A stretch of 64,000 bases of DNA from Brachypterus glaber. Its lineage: Eukaryota; Arthropoda; Insecta; Coleoptera; Kateretidae. Shown here in pieces: positions 34,708-43,709 of the stretch (position 1 is its first letter; every line of letters begins with the position of its first letter). The translations under genes and the position numbers were made by a program. The notes under the pieces were generated by a model. That model searched no databases. It was not told the origin of the DNA and saw nothing but the letters and a program-made list of their open reading frames with translations. The DNA is taken from contig OY294051.1 of the NCBI GenBank assembly GCA_958510825.1, positions 34,410,393 to 34,474,392 on the forward strand, in the 5' to 3' direction.

Positions 34708-34866
34708 GGTAAGAACAAGAAGAAAAATGTTTGTACTTACTAGATCCTTAACACGTTTACTGTCCATATGGGTCATGCCATAGGTTTTCTGTACCTGCGT
34801 CCTGTGACATGACCCATAGTGAACGTGTTAAGGATCTGGTAAGCACAAACATTTTTCTTCTTGTAT
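34708..34866. repeat. Palindrome centred on a TTAA element
   Basis: Outer arms acaagaagaaaaatgtttgt and its complement acaaacatttttcttcttgt, then actagatcc/ggatctggt, leading directly into the TTAA-bounded hairpin at 34748-34831. Either one long palindromic element or a TTAA element inserted at the exact centre of a palindrome. Confidence 0.75.
34748..34831. mobile_element. TTAA-flanked MITE, 84 bp
   Basis: TTAA-CACGTTTACTGTCCATATG is answered by cccatagtgaacgtg-TTAA, with gggtcatg/catgaccc inside. The terminus CACGTT(T/C)(A/G)CTG is shared with the 60-bp unit at 23077-23136. It fits piggyBac-type insertion. Confidence 0.78.
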
Positions 34867-35035
34867 TTTGAGGCGCTGAATCCAAATTTGAGGTCAAAAT
34901 AGAACCTTATCTGACTAGTTTTGGTAATAACCTCAAAAAACCTTTTCAAGTATATGAAAGGAACTTTTTTCGAAGGTTAACTCCAAAACTAACTGGATAA
35001 GGTGGGACCTTTTTTTTGTGTGGCTGTGTTATTTA
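34861..35035. repeat. Element A-related arm
   Basis: ttgtattttgaggcgctgaatcc, tgaggtcaaaatag, aataacctcaaaaa and the end ttttttttgtgtggctgtg relate it to 2660-3438 and 6715-7060. Confidence 0.6.
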
Positions 35036-35859
35036 TAAATATATTTACATACATACAAAATCAGGAACTTCGTTTACAATAAATTTAGTTTATGAACTTT
35101 AGCCCATTTTCTTTTACCTCTTGTCACTTATTTCACTTCTGACTAATTTTTATCTCTATCATTCAAGTTTTCAAAAATATTCTATAAAATTATAATTAAT
35201 AAAATTACATACATCTGGATATGTTTCAGTCATATATAAACTTTTTCAAGTAATAAAAACTTTTCGCAAAAAAAATTAACCGACTTCTGTCTCTAAAAAG
35301 TAAAAAATAAAAAATAAGCCGGTGTCAATTTCACCACTCCCTAAATTAAATACTAACAATTATTTTTGTTATTAAATTGTTTGCTGTGAAATTGGCACCG
35401 ACTTATTTTTTATTTTTTACTTTCTAGAGACAGAAGTCGTTTAATTTTTTTTGCGAAAAGTTTTTATTTTTTACTTTTTAGAGACACAGAACTCGTAGAT
35501 TTGTAATGTTATCTAAGCTAAATTATAGTTGTTCTTCCATCTCGGCAGGCTGCTTACGTCACAACTATTTGTGCGTTGTGACGCCATCAACTTAAAGATA
35601 AATTTCTAAAAAATAAATTTAGTAGTATTTTTATTTCAGCGCCCAAAAGTCCAACCAAAACTTATTTTAAACGAAATACTAAAGAAAATCTTTGTACTTT
35701 AAGCGTTATGTAATAATCAAATAACGCCTTATGGTATAATCACAAATTTTATAATTTTCTCTTGGTATTTTAATATTACAGGTCCACAGAATCAAGTTTA
35801 GCGACATTTAAAAGATTTTTAGCCTGCCGTAATATTTGAGTAACCCATTAATCAAGTTA

Positions 35860-36021
35860 GGGAACGTTCAAGTATTACGTAACGCAAATTTTTATAATTT
35901 TGGACCTATACACCCCCCCACCCTGTACAGCTATTTTCCTATACCATTAACATGGGCGCAACACTCCAAAATGACTCCCACCCCCTTCCCTAGGAGCGTT
36001 ACGTAATACTTGAACGTTCCC
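35860..36021. mobile_element. MITE P, copy 2, with empty-site proof
   Basis: GGGAACGTTCAAGTATTACG to cgtaatacttgaacgttccc, 162 bp, with TTA at 35857-35859 and TTC at 36022-36024. The related repeat near 26050 has the uninterrupted site caagtta-tccggctta on its reverse strand, while here the element splits caagTTA from TTctctggctta. This supports a 3-bp TTA duplication (one base since mutated). Confidence 0.9.
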
Positions 36022-36061
36022 TTCTCTGGCTTATCATTTTCTAAAAAATTGGTGGTATTAG

Positions 36062-36520
36062 AACCAAATTAAGCCGGTTTTAAGTGAAATTTCGTTAAAA
36101 CGATTAGATTTATCTTAATAATCCGGCTTACCCGGAATTATCCGAGCGTTAAATTAAAACGGGACCACCTCACAAATGCCCTCTTTAAGTTGCAAAAAGT
36201 TTCATAAAATTCCGTTCATTAATTCCAAAGTTATGCGGGAACAAACATAGAAAAAACAAAGTCACACGTCGAATTGATAACCAAAAGTCCAAACCAAATT
36301 AAGCCGGTTTTAAGTGAAATTTCGTTAAAACGATTAGATTTATCTTAATAATCCGGCTTACCCGGCATTATCCGAGCGTTAAATTAAAACGGGACCACCT
36401 CATGAATGCCCTCTTTAAGTTGCAAAAAGTTTCATAAAATTCCGTTCATCCATTCCAAAGTTATGCGGAAACAAACATAAAAAAACAAGTCACACGTCGA
36501 ATTGATAACCTCCTCCTTTT
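36062..36520 (+). repeat. Tandem duplication, two 230-bp units
   Basis: accaaattaagccggtttta through gaattgataacc is repeated at 230-bp spacing with few differences. The copy at 25880 shows one unit, so the duplication is local and recent. Confidence 0.9.
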
Positions 36521-36539
36521 TGGAAGTCGGTTAAAAATG

Positions 36540-37200
36540 ATCCCCCGTATATTCACATATTATAATACGGCAAACAATCTTAAAGCAGAGGATAAATTCT
36601 GACAATTTTCATACTACGATAACCATGTACCAAGTTATAGTGTAGTCCGAGAGCTGCACATAAGTTTCGGCATAAGAGTTTTTGCAATTTGGAAATAAAC
36701 ATGAATTGTTGGAACACATTATATTTTCTTTATGGCGTTCGCTGTAGTGTAAAGATTTTTCGGTTTATTTTTGTACTGGATGATTTAGTAGAAGTGATAT
36801 GTTATTGTAAAATATAGAATCGTTTCTATAAAACACTTATGACAAATGAAAAACTTATTCAAACAGTACACAGAACCTTATTTAAATAAAATTTTAGAAA
36901 TATTTGGTCGGGAAAAATTTTATACTTTGAAAATTTCAATTTTTCAACATTTTTAACCTAACCTAATATTTTATTTATATTTTTAAAATCACTTCTTTAT
37001 CTCAACTTATCAATATGACAGTTACAGTTACTTTTTTAGGGCTCTTTTTGATAATAGGAATGCTTTTAAACATTTCTTTTCTTTTCTTCACTAAAATGCT
37101 TTAATTATTTAATTTTATAAATCTTTTTCTTAATACAATAATGTTAGATTGTACAATTAAGTAAGTGTCATCAAGCTTATGGCATGTGCAAATGACATAT
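36540..37200. other. Intergenic, nothing recognised
   Basis: AT-rich sequence with no supportable feature. Confidence 0.5.
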
Positions 37201-37204
37201 AGAG

Positions 37205-38765
37205 ATGTCTAATATTTATTTATAATACAAGGGCTAAAAGTTAAATTTTTGCAACTGAGTAGGGTTTTAGACACCCAGGGCCGACCGGCCGGCCCGAAGG
37301 AAACAAACCTACGAAATCAAAATGTAACTTTTCGCCCGTACCTATATAATACAATATCTTTTATTCGATTATTACTAATTTTAATAAATTATTAAAATAT
37401 ATTTAATTTTAAAAAAATATTTCCTTTTACTGTCTTATAACCTATCTAGTTATCCATGACAAATTGGTATCCAATCAAATCGCTAAAAACAATTGAATCG
37501 TTTCTTTCGCGTGCGGTTTCATTTTCAAATTAGCAAGTGTATTGATTAATTTATGTTAAAATGTATTTGTTATGAAAATATGAATACTGAAACCGTTGCA
37601 TAAATATTATAAATATTGAAATTGATTTTACAATTGAAATTTTATGTTTGTGATTTATTTTATTGGATGAATACAGATTAAACGGTTAACCATATGTTTT
37701 GAGGTTATGTTATAGAAGAAATTTTTATTTATATAAAATGATTATAATACTTGTAAATGGTTAAAAAGAACATATAGTTCAAGACAAAAAGTGACCAAAA
37801 GGTCATATTTATTTATAAATATTAAAGTAAAGGTAAATCATCTCATTAAAAAAAGCTTAAAAATAACATGTTTTAATTACCGGGACAAAAAAACTTTTTG
37901 GCCTTAGGGTCACAAAGTTCAACCTTTCGCTTGCAAAACATCAACAAAAAGTAACGCTTTGAGAATCAATCGAATAAAATAGTTATTTATAATACAAGGG
38001 CAGAAAGTTAAGTTTTTCGATTCAGTAGGATTTTAGAAGCCGAGGGCTGGCCGATCGGGCCGGCCCGAGGGTAATAAACCTACGAAATCGAAATTTAACT
38101 TTTTGCCCGTGTATTATACAATATGTTTTATTCGATTGTTACTAATTGTAATAAATTATTAAAATATACTTAATTTTAAATTGCAAAAAGTATTTTTTTT
38201 TAGTGTTTTATTACTTATCTAGTTATCCACGACAAATTTCTATCAAATCAAATAGCTTAAAAAATAATTGAATCGTTTCTTTTGCGCGCGGTTTCATTTT
38301 CAAATTAAAAAAGCTATAGCTTGGTGGTTAATTTTTGTTAAAATGTGTCTGTTATGAAAATAGTAATACTTCTGAACCGTTCTATGAATATTAAAAATAT
38401 TGAAATAGATTTTACAATTGAAATTTTGTATTTTTAATTTATTTTAGTGGATGAATCAGATTAATTAGTTAACATATATTTTGAGGTTATGTTATAGAAG
38501 AAATTTTTATTTTGTATAAAACGATTATAACTCTATCTGGTCAAAAAGAACAGTTAGTTAAAGACCAAAAGTGACCTAAAGGTCATATTTCTTTATTAAT
38601 ATTACAGTAAAGGTAAAGCATCTTCTTTTAAAAAGCTTAAAAATAACAAGTTTTAGCGGGCGAAAAAACTTTTTGGCTCTACGGCCACAAAGTTCAACTT
38701 TTCGCCCGTAAAACATGAACAAAACGTGTCTCTTTTAGAATCAATCAAATAAAAAAAAATGTTTT
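37205..38765 (+). repeat. Tandem duplication, two units of about 770 bp
   Basis: Unit 1 is about 37205-37975 and unit 2 about 37976-38765, diverged but collinear throughout. Each starts tttataatacaagggc, followed by a hairpin with a GC-rich tip (ggccgaccggccggccc in unit 1) and tttgcccgt-tatataatac. Each then has ttcatttt-caaatta, gaggttatgttatagaag and aaaaggtcatattt. Each ends with a second hairpin (ttttggc...gccac...cgcccgtaaaac) and aatcaatcgaataaaa. A last-quarter piece also occurs at 11165. It may be a short satellite array or a duplicated transposon. Confidence 0.8.
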
Positions 38766-38769
38766 TTAA

Positions 38770-39355
38770 AGATATTGCCATAATGATATTGCAATTTAAA
38801 TATTTTGGCATTATATTTTTACTTTTGTTTTAGGATTTATGCAATTATTATTATTTGTATTTAAATTAAATCAACCTTAATTGCATTTAATTTAATAAAC
38901 TTTGGAAAGCTTATAAATTCCTACTTTAATATTCTGTCCTTTAAAGTATACCCTTTTTAAACGTCTAATTTAATATTTTAATTTTCATCATTTTAATAAA
39001 ACGTAAACATTTTTAATTAGTTTTCAACTTTGAAATAATTTAACGTCAGAATTTGGAAAATTTATCGGTTACATTTTCGAAATACCGAGTTCAGCATAAA
39101 ATTGCGTATATCTGCAGCAAAGTTGTTTTTACTTTTCATTGATAGCTTCACGAACTTGTTATCTAGCAAAGTCTGAGGGTCGGAGTCACATAGGCCCAAG
39201 AATGTACAACCCCAAACGCATCAGGAAATTTAATTTAATAAAAAACATTTATTATAGTTAGTAAAGACAGAAATTTTTAATTTTAAACAAAATTATAAAA
39301 ATATTAATTTATAGAATACTATCAGTCTATTTTCTAATCATCGGACAGAGTACCA
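38770..39355. other. Intergenic, minor similarity to the window start
   Basis: 39205-39330 (tacaaccc, aaagacagaaatttttaattttaaa, aaaattata, gtcta) loosely resembles 1-120. Nothing else is recognised. Confidence 0.35.
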
Positions 39356-39516
39356 AGAGTCAACTCTGCACGCTGATTAAGAAAACGTTTTTAGACTTTA
39401 TTCGCAAAAGCGAAAGCCATTACCGCAAACAAAATAACAGCGAAGGTCAATACCGTGCATGGACTTTATCGCGGTAATGCGCATAATTATTTTAATTTTT
39501 TTTGAAGAAAAAAAGA

Positions 39517-39765
39517 TTAACCTCTTCAGGGACATAGGCACATATGTGTACGTTTAAAAATAAATTCGGCAAAATGAAATTCACCGAATTCCTTATTCCT
39601 CAGTGTCTATAGGTGTTGCCATTTCCTATGTTTCCAATCACAAGCGATATCCAACGGCCAAGATTCCCATATCTTCAGTTGTGTACTTGTTTTGACAATA
39701 AAAATCATTTTTTACTTTTGCTACTAAATTAATTTAAACAAAAAATTCATCCCTGAAGAGGTTAA
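39517..39765. mobile_element. TTAA-flanked MITE, CCTCTTCAGGGA termini
   Basis: TTAA-CCTCTTCAGGGA at 39517-39532 is answered by TCCCTGAAGAGG-TTAA at 39750-39765. Perfect 12-bp terminal repeats and TTAA on both sides fit a piggyBac-type non-autonomous element. The interior is unique. Confidence 0.9.
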
Positions 39766-39769
39766 ATAA

Positions 39770-40670
39770 AAAAATATAAATATTTTGCAGAAAACAATCA
39801 AATAGTTCTAACTGATATAGCTGCTGGGTCAGGGTTGTGGCCATTACTAGTTTCCTTTAAAACATTTCCGTCCAAAGTATGCAATATAGCAACAAAGCAC
39901 GTCGTAATTTACGCACAGTTTTTTTTTTATTTTTAAGAGTCTTTTCTTTTCTGTACATGAAATGTTTATATACAGCGAGGTCTTTTCCCCTAGCACTTTT
40001 CATTATTTCGATCGACATGACGATTCGTACTAAACTAATTATAATCTGATTAATAATTATTAATCAGCGATTTATACAAATCAGTCGATATAAATTTAAA
40101 AAAAAACACACATAAAAAACCCAAACACAGATATATGGGTACCTTTAGTAAACGTTCCACTTTATCAATAAAAATCCAAACCAAAACCCAAAATAACCAA
40201 ACCAAACTGCCATCAATCCCACGGAAATACCCTTACATAAAATAAAAATAATTTATAAAGATTTTCGTTGTAAAAGTCATACGCGGTAAAGACCGTTCGC
40301 GGTAATGAACTGAGCGGTAAAGGTCTTCGGGGTTGTTTTTTCGCTGTAAAGTCCGGCTCCCATCTTTAATCCGTCTGTACCAACATGAAGTTACAAAATA
40401 TAGACTATATGCTCATTATGCTTTCAAATAGTTTATAATTCACCCAGGGAAATGCAATGAGAACACACAATATAGGTAATTAAATCTACGTGAAATGCAA
40501 ATGAAACGATATAATACAGAAATCAACAATATTGTTTATGGACTATTAACATAGTATAACAAGCTTTAAATATATGTGTTGCTTCTTTTCTATAGTGTAT
40601 ACTATACTTTTTATTATTAGTCTTCGTTGATTGATATTAAAACTGATTTGAACTCGAACGTAACTTTTTG
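39770..40670. other. Intergenic; possible degraded inverted repeat
   Basis: Phrases of the type accgcgaa/gcggtaa occur at 39415-39475 and, inverted, at 40282-40365 (cgcggtaaagac, cgcggtaatgaac, gcggtaaaggtc, gctgtaaagtccgg). They may be the two subterminal regions of an old element that contains the TTAA MITE. Confidence 0.4.
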
Positions 40671-40676
40671 ATGGGA

Positions 40677-40955
40677 GACTTGGTGTAGTGGACTACCGCG
40701 TCGTACTTGATGAGTTTACTACCCAAAATAGAATGAGTTCGATTCTCACCGGCGCGCCGATTTGCCTTTTTCAGTTAATTAATAATTTAAATTTGGCGAA
40801 GCCTTAAGTGAAGCGGACACTCCCTATAAATGGGTTCGAAAGTTAATTAAAGCCGGTGGTTCCCTCTACTACTGGCACACATAAGTCCTGGACTTAGGGG
40901 ATGCTTAATTAAGTAGAATAGTACGAGGTTAAACAAAATGTAAATGTAAATGTAT
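40677..40955 (+). mobile_element. tRNA-derived SINE
   Basis: An A-box-like tggtgtagtggact at 40688 and B-box gagttcgattctc at 40736 form a tRNA-like RNA polymerase III promoter. A body of about 190 bases follows (tggcgaagcc, gggttcgaaag, ctactactggcacac), ending in a short-repeat tail of aaatgt units before 40955. SINEs borrow LINE machinery; the partner is not identifiable here. Target duplication not found. Confidence 0.75.
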
Positions 40956-41099
40956 AAATTTATTAAGATTATTTTAATTGAATAATAAATAGTGCAGAAT
41001 ACACGAACAAAAACTGTGTTTCGGGCGATTAGGGTTGCCTCGCTTCTTCACTGATAAAAATATATGTAAGAATATGTCGGACTAAGTTATGTTATGTGA

Positions 41100-41298
41100 G
41101 TTTTCCAGAACATATTCTGTATAATTTCATAATAAGTTATGTGAAATAAAATTTTACGGAACATATTCTGTAAAAATTTATATGAAATAAAATTTTACAG
41201 AACATATTCTGTAAAAAATTATGTGAAATAAAATTTTACGGAACACATTCTGTAAAAAATTGTATAAAATCAAATTTTACAGAACATATTCTGTAAAA
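41100..41298 (+). repeat. Tandem repeat, about 41-bp period
   Basis: gaacatattctgt starts at 41108, 41159, 41200, 41241 (one change) and 41282, giving a 41-bp period after the first step. Each unit contains the self-complementary-like tttacagaa/ttctgtaaa, so the array can form stacked hairpins. Confidence 0.88.
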
Positions 41299-41329
41299 AT
41301 CATATAACGTTGGCAATATTCTTACCTAC

Positions 41330-41919
41330 GTTATGTTCTGTGAGTAAAGCGCGCCAAAAATTACATAATGTATTATGTGAAAATACATAATATAAAAATT
41401 AAAAATTACATAATAAGTTATGTGAAGATACATTATATATTATGTAAATTTTAAAAATATAGCAACAAGTTATGTGAAATTTTACATAACTTATTGTGTA
41501 ATTGTGTGATTTTTATCTGTGTTGAGTCTTATTTTTTTCTCAATTAGCGTACAGGGTTGTATCTTGGTACTGAAGAGGGCCAATAGCCCGAATAGCAGTC
41601 TGAAATTTTTTTTAAGTTATTGTGTGATTTTGTGATTTTTATCTACGGTATGTTCTGTGAATAATGCGCGCCAAAAATTACATAATATATTATGTAAAAA
41701 TACATAATATATTACGTGAAACTTAAAAATTACATAATAATTTATGTAAAGATGCATTATATATTGTGTAAATTTTAAATATATAGCAACAAGTTATGTG
41801 AAATTTTACATAACTTATTCTGTGATTGTGTGATTTTTATCTGTGTTAAGTCTTATTTTTTTCTCAATTAGCGTACAGAGTTGTATCTTGGTACTGAAGA
41901 GGGCCAATAGCCCGAAACC
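41330..41919 (+). repeat. Direct repeat, two units, 317-bp spacing
   Basis: gcgcgccaaaaattacataat starts at 41349 and 41666. The units remain alike through agcaacaagttatgtgaaat, caattagcgtacag and ggtactgaagagggc to cccgaa. Both end in a CTGAAGA-GGGC-CAATA-GCCC-GAA motif. The interior is rich in acataa/ttatgt inverted pairs. atttttatct-cggt/gtgt phrases near 41507, 41635 and 41835 resemble a MITE end. Confidence 0.85.
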
Positions 41920-41935
41920 TACATTACTCTGTACG
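41869..41935 (+). other. Hammerhead-core-like hairpin (incomplete)
   Basis: CTGAAGA (41894-41900), stem GGGC/GCCC, loop CAATA and GAAA (41914-41917) match the conserved half of a hammerhead. An outer 10-bp helix CGTACAGAGT/ACTCTGTACG closes it, with GGT/ACC next to the core. No stem I plus cleavage site can be drawn, so self-cleavage is unlikely as it stands. The upstream unit has GAAT instead of GAAA. Confidence 0.4.
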
Positions 41936-42298
41936 ATGATTAAAAAATGGATTGGTGAAATATTTAATTAATATTTTATAATTTTTATTAAAATTTAAAA
42001 ATTCCTGTCCTCACTCTTCTGATTGTAAAGTTGCGTAGAGTTACTCAGTGTATAATAACCGCTTATACCAGTTAAACAGTTATACAATGTACTCACTTGG
42101 TTAAATAGATGCCAATTAACATTATTCTGTTTTATGATATTGTATACTTTTAACGAGGTAATTGTTAGGAGATGTCGCGACATAAAGATACCAAGCACTT
42201 TAGAGTGGTAGCAACACTAAACATTTTTTTTCGTAGTAAATTCTAAACAATTTTGTATATATTAAACCCCCAGCAAAGAAGTGTATCGGATTTTGGGC

Positions 42299-42858
42299 TT
42301 AACTCACATAGGTGGAGAAGCTATAGTGGGTATTAAATAAAGACAAAAACACATTAGGTGTGTAAAATTTATTCCGCCATTTTTACCTTTTAAACGTCAA
42401 AATTTGTAAACAAAAACAAAACCTCAAAAAGGTTTTTTACATTTTTACAAGTCTTTACAAAACAAGTAATTTTTAAGTTAAAAATTTTAACACTGTAAAC
42501 AAAATATAACTATAACAAACAACGCCACAAACAAAATATCACCAATTATTCGATTTCATAAGAAAATGACAGAGTACAGCGTTGTCGGACCTCCTACCCA
42601 TGTAAATTTACGTTTGCTTGCATTTAAACGGTTTGAATGTAAATTTGTCTTTGAGTGTTCTTATTTAAATTTGTAGCAAAATATTGGAAATTTATTGGTT
42701 TTTATAGTTAAAAATTATACGGTTGAAATATTGTTGGCAACGTAGAACCGCCATTTTTACCGTTTAGATGTCAATTTTCCATCTATTGTTATTACGCAGC
42801 GCAGAACCCTGCGCAAACGTTTATTTCCTCTATATATTCTCTACCTATGTGGCTAAAC
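42299..42858. mobile_element. Inverted-repeat element of about 560 bp
   Basis: ttaactcacataggtggagaa on the left is answered by ttctctacctatgtggctaaa on the right. The interior has ccgccatttttacc-ttt-a-atgtcaa-type modules at 42370 and 42746 in direct orientation. It is non-coding. Confidence 0.65.
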
Positions 42859-43028
42859 TACAAAAATACCTACTTTGCCAAAATTTGAGCTCTTAAAATT
42901 TCCAGAAACATAATGTATTAACTTTTTTAATTGCGAATTCTTGTATAGAGAAATGTAGGATGTGACAACATTAAAAGATTAGCCCTCATTGGTGAATTAT
43001 AAAACGGCCCAATAATTGCATGTGTTGA

Positions 43029-43708
43029 TTGATGCGCTGTTGCCAATATAATGGATTTAAGAAACTTAGTGTCTTATACAATTGTACTTTAATTTTTGTT
43101 AAAACATGCAACATTTCATGTCCGTCCTTATATATTAAAGTACGTGACTTAATAATTATATTGTTTTTAACAAAAATTAAAGTACATTTGTATAGGATCA
43201 TAACTTCCTATCCATTTGTAACTAAATATTTAGTTACAAATTGATAGGAAGTTATGATCCTATACAAATGTGCTTTAGTTTTTGTTTAAAACACTATAAA
43301 GTAACCTACATAGAAAAAAAGGGATTCCTTGAACCAAGGACACGTGTCTTTGTGTATGTTCAAAGCCATATTCTCTTGTTTCAATGCTGGCATTTTCTTG
43401 AACCAAAGTCAATATCCTTGAATGAAGAGCACGGGTTTTGGAATAAAAATCCGCTCTCTTTATTCAAGGACATTGACTTTGGCTTAAGAAAATGCCAGCC
43501 TTGAAACAAGAGAATATGGCTTTGAACATATCCAAAGACACGTGTCCTTGGTTCAAGGAATCCGTTTTTTCTATGTACTTTTTTATTTAAGGATGGACAT
43601 AAAATGTTGTGTGTTTTTAACGACACTTAAAGTAAAATTGTATAGGATAATAACTTCCGATTTTCTGTCCATTTGTAACTGAATATTTAGTTTACTTTTA
43701 ACAGTGTA
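43029..43708. mobile_element. MITE G, two fused copies
   Basis: Copy 2 (about 43060-43235) and copy 3 (about 43224-43708) share the end taactaaatatttagttac at their junction and both carry ggaagttat, atacaa-tgt and aaaattaaagtac blocks seen at 31910-32130. Copy 3 ends AACAGTG-TA and is interrupted by the palindrome at 43309-43575. Confidence 0.75.
43309..43575. mobile_element. TA-flanked palindromic element nested in MITE G
   Basis: CATAGAAAAAAAGGGATTCC to ggaatccgttttttctatg, with TA outside both ends (43307-43308, 43576-43577). Arms of about 125 bp pair almost perfectly through cttgaaccaaggacacgtgt, gccatattctcttgtttcaa and ttggcttaagaaaatgcc. The pair of open frames on opposite strands with similar proteins reflects the palindrome, not genes. 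Confidence 0.9.
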
Positions 43709-43709
43709 C

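Larger units (their letters stand above)
35278..36535 (+). mobile_element. TTAACCGACTTC element, most complete copy
   Basis: Bounded by TTAACCGACTTC at 35278 and its exact complement GAAGTCGGTTAA at 36524-36535. It contains a palindromic block (35260-35470: ggtgtcaatttcacc...gtgaaattggcacc), a nested MITE (35860-36021) and an internal 230-bp duplication (36062-36520). A second, inverted copy is at 25880-26475. aaccgacttcc followed by a gaggagg stretch is a motif I recall as widespread in insect genomes. There is no coding sequence. The superfamily is unassigned; TTAA ends could mean piggyBac-like, unproven. Confidence 0.75.

Noticed and set aside
41018..41056. Reverse-strand GTGAAGAAGCG...CGCCCGAAAC as another hammerhead
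   Set aside because: First core base is changed and stem II does not pair cleanly.
41100..41298. Regular repeats considered as a CRISPR-like array
   Set aside because: Units are contiguous tandem copies without unique spacers, in a eukaryotic context.
43241..43626. Similar proteins on opposite strands (81-87 residues)
   Set aside because: They arise because the DNA is palindromic; no family resemblance, no start or splice context.
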